In this document: one piece after another, positions 21,709 to 28,440 of the stretch
How the letters are laid out: the number at the start of each line of letters is the position of its first letter
Numbering within the stretch: the first letter of the stretch is position 1
IMG/VR virus record: IMGVR_UViG_3300032893_000234
Span: 1 to 28,440 of that record
From: a virus
Direction: 5' to 3' (one strand)
DNA length: 28,440 nucleotides
Program-made: the position numbers and the translations under genes
The notes under the pieces: model-generated
Databases searched by the model: none
What the model was told of the DNA's origin: nothing
The model's input: the letters and a program-made list of their open reading frames with translations, nothing else

Positions 21709-23608
21709 TGCCCTAGAAAAAGTTGAAGTAGTGCCGGATACACCGATCATAGATGGTGTTAGTTGGCAGGAAACAACTATGTCAAGAAGCTTGGCAAAGG
21801 TGGAGGACCCCTTTGTCCATATTAAACCTGTCACTCGTAAGGATAAAGCTGAGGCCAGAAGGCTTATAAAGAGATATCAGGGTGACAGTGGAGCACACGC
21901 TAAATATCTAACCATTGAGCAAATTAATGGTTACATGCTTTATAGATTGGCGTGGCCTCCATATAATCTTGACTACTTAAACTTCTTAGCCACAGAGGAT
22001 CCAACTCATCATGCCTGCATTATGACCAAGGCATATAATATTGTTGGCGCTGGATATATGTGGAAGGAAACTAAGAAAGTCGAAATGATGCGTCAGGATG
22101 CTATGCAGACTGATCAGTATAATAAGCGGCTTCAATCTTATAATACTCAGGTTATGATGAATCAGCATGAAGCTGATGAGGCTACGGCAGCTTCTAAGGT
22201 TAGCCCATTAACCGGTATGCGTACTACAAAGGTACAGCCAAAGCCGGTACCAAAGCCTACTCCTGAGTCAATGGACCAGAAAGTTCAGAAGCTTGCGGCT
22301 AAGCTGATACGAGCACAGTTAAATCTTGAGGAAACTATTGAGAGTCTTAATCAGGAGGATCCTTTCCTAGAAACATTACTCAAGGTATGGATTGATGTTG
22401 AGTCTATAGGTAATGGTTACATTGAAGTTGGGCGGAATAATGATGGCTCCATAGGTTATGTAGGTTATATTCCTGCATATACTATGCGGGTAAGAATTGA
22501 TCGGGACGGTTTTGTACAGTGGGTACTACCTGGCTACGTAGGTCCACAACCCATGGGTCTGCAAGGCCCATATCCTGGTCTGACTTTCTTTAGGAATTTT
22601 GGGGATACAACTACGCCAGATATCTTTGGCAAAGATCCTCGTCCTAATGAAATATTGCATATCAAGAAGCACACTGCGAAATCAGTTTACTACGGTATTC
22701 CTGATATTGTGCCTGCTTTAGCGTCAGTGGTTGGTGACCGCTACGCCAGAGAATACAACTTGGATTACTTTGAAAATAAGGCGGTCCCTAGATATGCATT
22801 AATTGTGAAGGGAGCGAAGCTCAGCGCTGCGGCTGAGAAAAAGATACTTGATTACTTTAGAAAAGAAGTTAAGGGACGCCATCATGGCACTCTCTACATT
22901 CCTGTACCTGCATCTATTGGTGGAACAGTAGATGTAAAGCTAGAAGCTATTGAAGCTGATATGCAGGATGGTTCCTTCTCAGAATATAGAATGGTGAACC
23001 GTGGTGAAATAGCTATGTGCCACAGAGTACCCATCACGAAGCTAGGTGCCGGTGGTGGAGGTGGAGGTGGTAGTGCAGGTCATCAAGCACAAGGTAGAGA
23101 GGATTCAAAGAACTTTGATGAGGCTTTAGTAGGTCCAGAGAAGCGTAGATTTGAATATAAAATTAATAGAATTATTGAAGAGTTCACTGATATGTTTAAA
23201 TTTAAATTCAATGAGTATCAGATTGATGATAAAGATACTATCAGTAGAATTCAAGATAGAAATATCAGAAATGGTCAGGACAGTCCAAATGAAGCACGAA
23301 TTGAAAGAGGAAAACTTCCAAGACCAGGAGGGGATGAATATCTTAATCCCACACAGCAAGCTATTGGAGATGCAAATCTCAATATTACGGGAGCTACAGA
23401 AATGGGAGGGTCCAGTGCAGCTAACGGACCAAACTCTAATACCGATACTACAGTCCCAGGTAGCGGTAATCCAGGTAGACCTAGACAAACTACGGACGGG
23501 TCACCAAAAAATGCTAACCCTTCTAGATCGCCAGTAAGGCCGGTCAATAGAGCATCGCAAGGATCGAAAGGGGGTCAAAGCACTCCGTTGCCCACTAACC
23601 GTAGGTAA
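21695..23608 (+). CDS. Portal protein, 637 aa
   Basis: Forms the dodecameric DNA channel at one head vertex. The core resembles HK97/PBSX-type portals: HACIMTKAYNIVGAGY (about 105-120), GNGYIEVGRNNDG, PAYTMRVRIDRDG, EILHIKKHTAKSVYYGIPDI (about 320-340), and VGDRYAREYNLDYFENKAVP. A glycine run, GAGGGGGGGS (about 450), forms a flexible linker before GREDSKNFDEAL and helix EKRRFEYKINRIIEEF. The last 90 residues are Pro/Ser/Asn-rich and probably disordered. Longer than many portals because of an inserted helix around 140-190 (MRQDAMQTDQYNKRLQSYN). Followed by protease and capsid genes as expected. Confidence 0.92.
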   Translation: MADGNALEKVEVVPDTPIIDGVSWQETTMSRSLAKVEDPFVHIKPVTRKDKAEARRLIKRYQGDSGAHAKYLTIEQINGYMLYRLAWPPYNLDYLNFLATEDPTHHACIMTKAYNIVGAGYMWKETKKVEMMRQDAMQTDQYNKRLQSYNTQVMMNQHEADEATAASKVSPLTGMRTTKVQPKPVPKPTPESMDQKVQKLAAKLIRAQLNLEETIESLNQEDPFLETLLKVWIDVESIGNGYIEVGRNNDGSIGYVGYIPAYTMRVRIDRDGFVQWVLPGYVGPQPMGLQGPYPGLTFFRNFGDTTTPDIFGKDPRPNEILHIKKHTAKSVYYGIPDIVPALASVVGDRYAREYNLDYFENKAVPRYALIVKGAKLSAAAEKKILDYFRKEVKGRHHGTLYIPVPASIGGTVDVKLEAIEADMQDGSFSEYRMVNRGEIAMCHRVPITKLGAGGGGGGGSAGHQAQGREDSKNFDEALVGPEKRRFEYKINRIIEEFTDMFKFKFNEYQIDDKDTISRIQDRNIRNGQDSPNEARIERGKLPRPGGDEYLNPTQQAIGDANLNITGATEMGGSSAANGPNSNTDTTVPGSGNPGRPRQTTDGSPKNANPSRSPVRPVNRASQGSKGGQSTPLPTNRR

Positions 23609-23616
23609 TTTATAAT
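23588..23616 (+). promoter_or_regulatory. Promoter, leaderless start of protease gene
   Basis: TTGCCC, 17 bases, TATAAT (23611-23616), seven bases, ATG 23624. It lets protease/scaffold and capsid be made independently of portal. Confidence 0.6.
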
Positions 23617-23623
23617 AAGTTTC

Positions 23624-25396
23624 ATGGACCTTCAGCCACTAGACGTTTCTTTAGACAACGACCGCCTCTCTTTCTTTATTCCTTTTATGAAGGTTGATCA
23701 GAAAGAAAGAACTGTACAGGGATTTGCGACCCTAGATAATATAGATAATGCCGACGATATTGTAGACTCAAATGCTTCTATGGAGGCATTCAAGGCATGG
23801 CCCGGCAACTTACGAGAAATGCATCAGAAAGTTGCTGTAGGTAGAGCACTTACCGCTAGCCCACGACAGTATACAGATGATGAGGGTAATACTTATAATG
23901 GTATTTGGGTTAAAGCCCGTGTCTCACAAGGGGCGGAAGATACGTGGCAAAAAGTTCTTGATGGCACTCTAACTGGCTTTAGTGTCGGTGGGGCCATACA
24001 AGAAACGAAACGTGAACTGCTCAAAGGCAAGCCGGTAAGACGAGTAACGAAGTACCGTCTGAATGAGCTATCTCTAGTAGATGCTCCCTGCAATGGCCTA
24101 GCCACCTTTAGTCTTATTAAAGATATTGATGGCGAATCGGAGTTCACTGATATTGTAGAGAAGGTTAGCTTTGATGCTGCTACTCCGATATCTAAGTTCC
24201 TACCAAAAAAGGTGCGGCAGCGTGAATCCGTTGCCGGTAAAGCTTTGGGTCCAATTCAGACTCAAGATCATGTGGACTATGCAGCGCATCTAGTGAATGA
24301 TGCAAAAAATCCAGAATCGTTGCGGGCACATATAATTCATTCCACCAATTCATTAGGGCTTAGACTCCCTGCTGGTTGGGACAATAGCGAGAGTATCAAA
24401 GATATGAAAAAATTTACAGATGAACCGCTCATTAAAGATGCGGACGGCGATGATGATGCATCGTCTATGGACGAATGCAAGGGTTGTGATAATGAAACAG
24501 ATCACATTAATGCTGCTCAGGCACACTTAAGGGAAGCCGCATCCAAAGCTGGTGCTCGTAATGATCATAGTGCTGCTGCCGACCTGCATAATCACGCTGC
24601 TGACTTGGATTATGCCAAGCAGAAAGCAATGCTTGCTCATGTGAAAGATATGGGTAAGTCAATAGAAGATATGTCTTTAGAAGATTTGGAAAAGGCTGTA
24701 CTTACATCAAAAGCACGTAATGCGCTCCCTAAGTCTGCATTTGCGTATGTAGATGAAAATGGTAAAGGTCATTTTCCAATTCATGATGCGGCGCATGTTC
24801 GCAATGCGTTAGCACGGTTAAATCAGTCACCATTCGGTCCTAAGGCAAAGCCTGCCGTGATGGCTGCTGCTAAGAAATTTGGCATAGAAACAGATGATGA
24901 TGGTGGAGATACCTCCAAGTCCAACGATGTTTCGACAGAGAAAGAAATTGATGCTAAAAATGAAGATGAGAATCTTCTACAAAAATTCTTAGCCATCGTC
25001 AAGGGTAGCGAACTTAGTAAGTCCCAAGATGATACAAAATCGAAGGAGGATATGGAATCCGAAATGGATAGTGAAGAGTTTGCAAAGGCCCTTGAAGGAT
25101 TCGGTGCCGATCTAAATAAGACTCTCAAGAAAAAGCTTAGTTCTATGAGTGAGGAACTTGAGAAGTCAAATGCGACTTCAGAGGCCGCTTTAGCCGAGCT
25201 TAAGGATGAGTTAACCAAAAAGATAGAGGAACTATCAAACCGTATGGACGGTATTGAGTCCTCAGGTGCTATTAAGAAGTCCGGTGAGGGCGATGGTGCT
25301 GAGAAGCTTGAGAAGTCAGACGAAGGGGATGCCGGTCTATGGGCCGACGCTATTGTACCCTCAATGATTAAAGAAAGATTTTCCGGTTTACGGTAA
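23624..25396 (+). CDS. Prohead protease fused to DUF6582-like and scaffold domains, 590 aa
   Basis: Residues 1-165 are an HK97-type prohead protease: VQGFATLDNIDNADDIVDSN, catalytic His67 in LREMHQK, catalytic Ser120 in LTGFSVGG, and LNELSLVDAPCN (147-158). Residues about 365-424 (FAYVDENGKGHFPIHDAAHV then RNALARLNQSPFGPKAK) resemble DUF6582. Residues 440-560 are charged and coiled-coil rich, as in scaffolds. Such a fusion would assemble the shell and then digest its own scaffold part. Many phages keep these as separate genes. Followed 19 bases later by the capsid gene. Confidence 0.9.
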   Translation: MDLQPLDVSLDNDRLSFFIPFMKVDQKERTVQGFATLDNIDNADDIVDSNASMEAFKAWPGNLREMHQKVAVGRALTASPRQYTDDEGNTYNGIWVKARVSQGAEDTWQKVLDGTLTGFSVGGAIQETKRELLKGKPVRRVTKYRLNELSLVDAPCNGLATFSLIKDIDGESEFTDIVEKVSFDAATPISKFLPKKVRQRESVAGKALGPIQTQDHVDYAAHLVNDAKNPESLRAHIIHSTNSLGLRLPAGWDNSESIKDMKKFTDEPLIKDADGDDDASSMDECKGCDNETDHINAAQAHLREAASKAGARNDHSAAADLHNHAADLDYAKQKAMLAHVKDMGKSIEDMSLEDLEKAVLTSKARNALPKSAFAYVDENGKGHFPIHDAAHVRNALARLNQSPFGPKAKPAVMAAAKKFGIETDDDGGDTSKSNDVSTEKEIDAKNEDENLLQKFLAIVKGSELSKSQDDTKSKEDMESEMDSEEFAKALEGFGADLNKTLKKKLSSMSEELEKSNATSEAALAELKDELTKKIEELSNRMDGIESSGAIKKSGEGDGAEKLEKSDEGDAGLWADAIVPSMIKERFSGLR

Positions 25397-25415
25397 ATAG
25401 GGGGTGTAAGAAACA

Positions 25416-26411
25416 ATGGCTTTAACTACAGAGGAACTACTTGAAAAGGTACTACAGACTTCTACCATCGGTGCTGGTGGTGGTGGTATTCTTACTCCCT
25501 TGCAGGCAGATCGTTTCATTGACTATCTATGGGATCAGACGGCATTAACGTCTATGGTTCGTAAGGTTAAAATGACCAGACCTAGCCAGGATATTGATAA
25601 GATGGCAATTGGTCAGAGACTAGCCCGGAAAGCAACTGAAGGTGTCGATGGCACTGTTCAGAACGATCCGGTCTTTTCAAAGATCAGTATGACCACTGTC
25701 AAAATCCGGTTAGACTGGGAACTAACGACTGAATCCCTAGAGGATAACCTTGAGGGTGAGCAGCTAGAAGATCACGTAGCTAGAATGATGGCTACGCAGC
25801 TAGGTAACGATCTTGAGGATCTTTATATTAACGGTGATACTTCTACGTCTGATCCACTACTTCAGTCCTTAGATGGTTTTATTAAGCGGTGCCTAAATGG
25901 TTCACACCTATTTAGCTACGGTGGAGCGGTCATGGACAGACCATTCTTCAATACCGTTGTTAAATCAATGCCAAGAAAGTACCTTTCACGGAGAGGTGAT
26001 CTGCGAGGGCTAACTTCGCCAGGTCTACTACAGGACTTTCTAAATGCAACTGCTGCTAACTCAAACGATAGATTCTTCAACCTGCCAGAATCGAGTTACC
26101 TCGCTCCTGGTGGTGTAGCTGGTCAGGGTGGTGGCTCAATTGCCGTCCGTCCATTCGGTATCCAGCTTGTTGAAATCCCTCTATTCCCTGAGAATGCTGC
26201 GGGTACCTATTCAGGTGCATCTGGCAACCATGGGTACTTTGTCTGGACGTTCCCACAGAACTTTATTGTGGGCGTACAGAGAGAAGTCGTGGTCTATAGA
26301 GAATTCAAGCCCAAGAAAGACTCAATTGAGTACACGGTTTATACCAGAATCGCTAATCAGATTGAGAACCTTGACGCTGCTGTTCTTGGTTACGATCTAA
26401 AACTTCAGTAA
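25416..26411 (+). CDS. Major capsid protein, HK97 fold, 331 aa
   Basis: Main shell subunit. No long N-terminal delta domain, which agrees with scaffolding supplied by the upstream fusion. Features: glycine-rich GAGGGGILTPLQADRFIDYL (about 20-40), the N-arm to E-loop transition MVRKVKMTRPSQDIDKM, P-domain helix LEDHVARMMATQLGNDLEDL (about 117-136) followed by INGDTSTSDP, and the C-terminal FPQNFIVGVQREVVVYREFK typical of this capsid group. The ribosome site GGGGGTG lies before ATG 25416. A terminator ends the unit. Confidence 0.93.
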   Translation: MALTTEELLEKVLQTSTIGAGGGGILTPLQADRFIDYLWDQTALTSMVRKVKMTRPSQDIDKMAIGQRLARKATEGVDGTVQNDPVFSKISMTTVKIRLDWELTTESLEDNLEGEQLEDHVARMMATQLGNDLEDLYINGDTSTSDPLLQSLDGFIKRCLNGSHLFSYGGAVMDRPFFNTVVKSMPRKYLSRRGDLRGLTSPGLLQDFLNATAANSNDRFFNLPESSYLAPGGVAGQGGGSIAVRPFGIQLVEIPLFPENAAGTYSGASGNHGYFVWTFPQNFIVGVQREVVVYREFKPKKDSIEYTVYTRIANQIENLDAAVLGYDLKLQ

Positions 26412-26432
26412 TATTAATATATACTGCAAACG

Positions 26433-26459
26433 AGCGGGGGATGAAGCCCCCGCTTTTTT
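26433..26459 (+). terminator. Intrinsic terminator after capsid gene
   Basis: AGCGGGGG, loop ATGAAG, CCCCCGCT: eight pairs with a T run. Confidence 0.93.
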
Positions 26460-26469
26460 GTGCTATACT
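26459..26469 (+). promoter_or_regulatory. Promoter element of the tRNA cluster
   Basis: TGTGCTATACT, the same 11 bases as at 15502. TATACT ends seven bases before the first base of tRNA-Met, so transcripts should start at or next to the mature 5' end. Confidence 0.55.
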
Positions 26470-26476
26470 ATAATTA

Positions 26477-26552
26477 CCTACCGTGGAGCAGCCTGGTTGT
26501 GCTCGCCTGTCTCATAAGCAGGAGGTCGTCGGTTCAAATCCGACCGGGAGTA
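26477..26552 (+). tRNA. tRNA with CAU anticodon (Met, or Ile2)
   Basis: D arm GAGC/GCTC, anticodon stem CCTGT/GCAGG around CTCATAA (CAU), T arm GTCGG/CCGAC with TTCAAAT. The acceptor is imperfect: position 1-72 (C-U) and 4-69 (A-G) mismatch. The anticodon stem lacks the three G-C pairs of initiator tRNA. It may be an elongator Met, or an Ile tRNA needing lysidine. Confidence 0.8.
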
Positions 26553-26558
26553 CCGCAA

Positions 26559-26629
26559 GTCATAGTTGCATAATGGTAGTGCGCTTGCCTTCCAAGCAAG
26601 CGGTGAGGGTTCGATCCCCTCTTATGACT
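26559..26629 (+). tRNA. tRNA-Gly(UCC)
   Basis: Acceptor GTCATAG/TTATGAC, D arm GCAT/GTGC, anticodon stem CTTGC/GCAAG around CTTCCAA (UCC), T arm GAGGG/CCCTC with TTCGATC. CCA not encoded. Confidence 0.93.
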
Positions 26630-26681
26630 CTATGAGACTTACACTAGTCCGATGGCATCGACATTATTTTGTTTGAACCAT

Positions 26682-26752
26682 GCGGGCTTGGTGTAGTGGT
26701 AGCACAATGGCTTCCAACCCCATTAGCAAGCGTTCGATTCGTTTAGCCCGTG
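26682..26752 (+). tRNA. tRNA-Trp(CCA)
   Basis: Acceptor GCGGGCT/AGCCCGT, D arm GTGT/GCAC, anticodon stem ATGGC/CCCAT with a C-C mismatch next to loop TTCCAAC (CCA), T arm AAGCG/CGTTT with TTCGATT. Somewhat degenerate. Confidence 0.75.
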
Positions 26753-26754
26753 CT

Positions 26755-26826
26755 GTGGCCTAAGGCAAATAGTGCGCCGCTGGGTTGTGGCCCCAGTGTA
26801 AGAGAATGCAAGTTTCTCAGGTCACC
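26755..26826 (+). tRNA. tRNA-His(GUG), atypical
   Basis: Acceptor GTGGCCT/AGGTCAC with discriminator C, as usual for His, but the preceding base is T, not the usual G-1. Anticodon stem CTGGG/CCCAG around TTGTGGC (GUG). The T loop is TGCAAGT instead of TTCAAGT, and the D loop lacks the GG pair. It may be decaying or specialised. Confidence 0.72.
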
Positions 26827-26827
26827 C

Positions 26828-27175
26828 TTAGTTGGGTAGTATTGGAGTACCAGGAACAGTCTGTTGTACGTTTACTTTAACGTAGCCAATAGGTTCGGGT
26901 GCAATATACTTAGAAGCTTGGTCGGGGGGACTATTAGAATTCCCGCCACCATAATTATTAAATACCGTAACCCATGCTGTACCAGTACCAACACCAGTTA
27001 CAAGCCCTGAGGAATTAACTGAGGCTATATTGGGAGCTTCTGAGACATAGGTGTAAGAGCCAGGGGCGGCAGCACCGGCACCTGTAGATATTGTGACAAC
27101 GCTTGGCACAATTAGATGGGTCTGTCCCACACCTGAAAGGTTAACAACTTCGGAGTTGGTAAAATCGGTAGGCAT
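26828..27175 (-). CDS. Bacterial Ig-like (Big_2) domain protein, 115 aa
   Basis: A single Big_2 domain: EAPNIASVNSSGLVTGVGTG then TAWVTV (about 46-71) is the signature strand-turn-strand. A Pro-rich C-terminus follows (VPGTPILPN). No signal peptide, so probably displayed on the virion rather than secreted; such domains bind carbohydrates or surfaces. Reads opposite to the head genes from its own leaderless promoter and stops one base from the tRNA-His 3' end. Confidence 0.85.
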   Translation of the reverse strand: MPTDFTNSEVVNLSGVGQTHLIVPSVVTISTGAGAAAPGSYTYVSEAPNIASVNSSGLVTGVGTGTAWVTVFNNYGGGNSNSPPDQASKYIAPEPIGYVKVNVQQTVPGTPILPN

Positions 27176-27181
27176 ACAAAT

Positions 27182-27187
27182 ATTTTA
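27182..27187 (-). promoter_or_regulatory. -10 element, leaderless start of Ig-like gene
   Basis: On the minus strand TGA-TAAAAT (extended -10), six bases, then ATG 27175. Eleven bases from the rightward -10 at 27198. Confidence 0.6.
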
Positions 27188-27197
27188 TCAGCAACGG

Positions 27198-27203
27198 TAT
27201 AAT
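27198..27203 (+). promoter_or_regulatory. -10 element, leaderless start
   Basis: TATAAT, six bases, then ATG 27210. Confidence 0.6.
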
Positions 27204-27209
27204 AGGGCT

Positions 27210-27488
27210 ATGAAGCAGAAGCTATATGATCAGAATCGTTTACTATTTGATGCCAAAGAGCTATTAGATGCCCGCCATAATAAGGGCAAGGTGCTCATGA
27301 AAATGATTCCGGCAGACAATGCACAGACTACTCCTGCCAGTTTGACTACGCCAGATGGCGTTACCTTTTATAAGGAACATCCATATCAGTATGTAACTCA
27401 GGAAGAGTCAGATAGATTGCGGGGCCAGAGAATGCCTAGATTTATTCCCGCCACTAAAGAAGAACTAGAAGAGTATTACAGAGAATGA
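27210..27488 (+). CDS. Hypothetical protein, 92 aa
   Basis: ATG 27210 is taken from the promoter spacing; the frame is open further upstream but runs over the divergent gene. Helical N-terminus (LLFDAKELLDARHNKGK), a middle with TTPDGVTFYKEHPYQYV and an acidic helical end (ATKEELEEYYRE). Overlaps the next gene by four bases. No family recognised. Confidence 0.7.
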   Translation: MKQKLYDQNRLLFDAKELLDARHNKGKVLMKMIPADNAQTTPASLTTPDGVTFYKEHPYQYVTQEESDRLRGQRMPRFIPATKEELEEYYRE

Positions 27489-27715
27489 TAGATAATAAGC
27501 TTTATTACCGTCCCACATATGTGTTCTTTGATATAGATACTAAGGAACGTATAGAGTTCTTAGAAGCTGGTGAGCACTATATTATCATGCCTAATCAGTT
27601 CTTAGTACCAATGGACCACAACGAGGACACAACCATACAGGATCATTTTCTGTATGTATTTGTTAGGAAAGCAAACCCTTCACAAATTTCTGAGCTTCAA
27701 AGTCTGAAGCGCTAG
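27485..27715 (+). CDS. Hypothetical protein, 76 aa
   Basis: Beta-rich (YYRPTYVFFDIDTKERIEFL, then HYIIMPNQFLVPMD), ATGA-coupled to the 27210 gene. Its last 53 bases overlap the end of the converging HNH gene. Function unknown. Confidence 0.65.
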   Translation: MIDNKLYYRPTYVFFDIDTKERIEFLEAGEHYIIMPNQFLVPMDHNEDTTIQDHFLYVFVRKANPSQISELQSLKR

Positions 27716-28073
27716 CTACATGAGCACCGCCATGGCCTCTATGGTGAAAGCTACATAGCCATTGAAAGTTAGCTTCACTCTCAACCCATGCACCTACTTC
27801 ATTAGGGTTAGAGATACCAGGGTAGAACTTTTCTAGCACATCAAAGCTGACGCCATTAGTTAGAGCAAACTCAATATGAGCGTGGTGTAGTTCTAGCTGA
27901 TCCGTACATTGAGTTTGTGAGGCGGTTCCAAAGAAGGCACACTTAGCTGTAGCTTTATGTGTTTTTTTATAATGATTAAAATCAATATAGTGCGGATCAG
28001 ACTCTCTAGGCCCATGTTCTGGATAGTGAACTAAATAAGTATGGGTAACTTTTTGTTCATGTTCGTCAACCAT
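27663..28073 (-). CDS. HNH family protein, 136 aa
   Basis: A different HNH subtype from the two at 2906 and 5443: Cys45, Cys56, LELHHAHIEFAL with His63-His64, then Asn102 in SEANFQWLC (Cys107) and HHRGHGGAH (His110, His111, His114, His118). Zinc and catalytic residues appear complete. It could be a free-standing homing enzyme or a packaging-associated HNH nuclease. Leaderless promoter of its own, diverging from the next gene. Confidence 0.82.
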   Translation of the reverse strand: MVDEHEQKVTHTYLVHYPEHGPRESDPHYIDFNHYKKTHKATAKCAFFGTASQTQCTDQLELHHAHIEFALTNGVSFDVLEKFYPGISNPNEVGAWVESEANFQWLCSFHHRGHGGAHVASASDFEAQKFVKGLLS

Positions 28074-28075
28074 AC

Positions 28076-28085
28076 TAAAATTATA
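28076..28085. promoter_or_regulatory. Overlapping divergent -10 elements
   Basis: Rightward TAAAAT (28076-28081) and leftward TATAAT (complement of 28080-28085) share two bases; each is six bases from its ATG (28088 and 28073). A rightward TTGTTC at 28053 lies 17 bases upstream of TAAAAT. Confidence 0.6.
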
Positions 28086-28087
28086 TT

Positions 28088-28440
28088 ATGGCAAAGGTAA
28101 ATGTAGCCAATTCAGCATTCAAATTCACCTGGGATGATACCGGTGTTACTAACTTCCTAAGGGAGTTACAGACTACTGCCATACGTTTCGATGCTGCCGT
28201 AGTGCAGATCTATGCATATATAGAAGAGATGTTGCTGCCAATGATTCAGAACACTATTAAAGGTGAGCTTCATCCAGCTAATTTTGCTAACTTCATGGCA
28301 CGTAGAACCAAGGTCACAGTTAATTTTGAGGATAAATTATTAAAGGTTACTGTTGCAGGTAAGTTAGAGAGTGAGTTGCCAGATGATGGTGACAGTGATC
28401 GTCAGGGTACTGGTGGTCCCTATAATTTATGGGCCGTTCA
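28088..28440 (+). CDS. Hypothetical protein, cut by the window end
   Basis: 117 residues visible, starting MAKVNVANSAFKFTWDDTGV. A long helix (about 20-60, FLRELQTTAIRFDAAVVQIY then AYIEEML) and a strand pair (KVTVNFEDKLLKVTVAG), then LESELPDDGDSDRQ. The helical part resembles minor head or tail-completion proteins in outline only. Predicted leaderless. Confidence 0.6.
   Translation, partial: MAKVNVANSAFKFTWDDTGVTNFLRELQTTAIRFDAAVVQIYAYIEEMLLPMIQNTIKGELHPANFANFMARRTKVTVNFEDKLLKVTVAGKLESELPDDGDSDRQGTGGPYNLWAV

Noticed and set aside
23126-23547. Several frames overlapping the 3' end of the portal gene
   Set aside because: Asn/Ser/Ile-rich or Pro/Gly-rich shadow translations without start signals.
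24823-25416. Long antisense frame (197 codons) opposite the scaffold domain
   Set aside because: Serine/phenylalanine-rich product typical of the reverse strand of a Lys/Glu-rich coding region; no start signals.
1-28440. CRISPR arrays, insertion sequences or an integrase with attachment site
   Set aside because: No evenly spaced direct repeats, transposase or recombinase motifs were found. The HNH genes are the only mobile-type genes.

Overview
The window is part of a tailed double-stranded DNA phage genome that most likely infects an actinobacterium. It holds an HK97-type head set (portal, prohead protease, major capsid protein), head-tail connector genes, seven tRNA genes and many tightly overlapping small genes. 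The actinobacterial signals are a WhiB-like iron-sulfur regulator, a DUF7873-type protein, a DUF1876-like protein, two DUF6197-like proteins and a DUF2746-like membrane protein. Base composition is low in GC for an actinobacterial phage. No terminase, integrase or DNA polymerase is visible, so lifestyle cannot be decided.

Layout: positions 1-11121 read mostly leftward. They hold nicotinamide phosphoribosyltransferase (cut by the window edge), a 560-base non-coding stretch rich in helices, DUF7873, WhiB, small accessory genes, tRNA-Ile(UAU), tRNA-Leu(UAA), tRNA-Arg(UCU), a cluster of DnaA boxes, a papain-like protein and membrane proteins that could include the holin. Two HNH genes and one two-helix membrane gene are inserted rightward. 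Positions 11182-11420 are a structured non-coding leader. From 11426 onward genes read rightward: a P-loop kinase, the connector set, a repeat-containing probable virion protein on its own transcription unit, then glycosyltransferase - class II ribonucleotide reductase - glycosyltransferase, portal, a protease/scaffold fusion, capsid protein, a terminator and four tRNAs. The right end mixes a bacterial Ig-like protein and an HNH protein (leftward) with small rightward genes.

The best single observation is that tRNA-Leu(UAA) is split by a 671-base group I intron. All core elements can be read (P1, P2, P3, P4, P6, the R and S strands of P7, P8, P9, terminal G). An HNH endonuclease gene lies inside P6 on the opposite strand. 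The two tRNA halves rejoin into a perfect anticodon arm only after removal of the intron.

A second theme is transcription start grammar. About ten genes on both strands have a -10 hexamer (TAAAAT, TATAAT, TAAACT or similar) ending 5-7 bases before the start codon, so their mRNAs are predicted to be leaderless. Genes inside runs use short overlaps and Shine-Dalgarno sites instead. Other points of interest are two unexplained structured RNA regions, a candidate small RNA with its own promoter and terminator, and three DnaA boxes in 34 bases.
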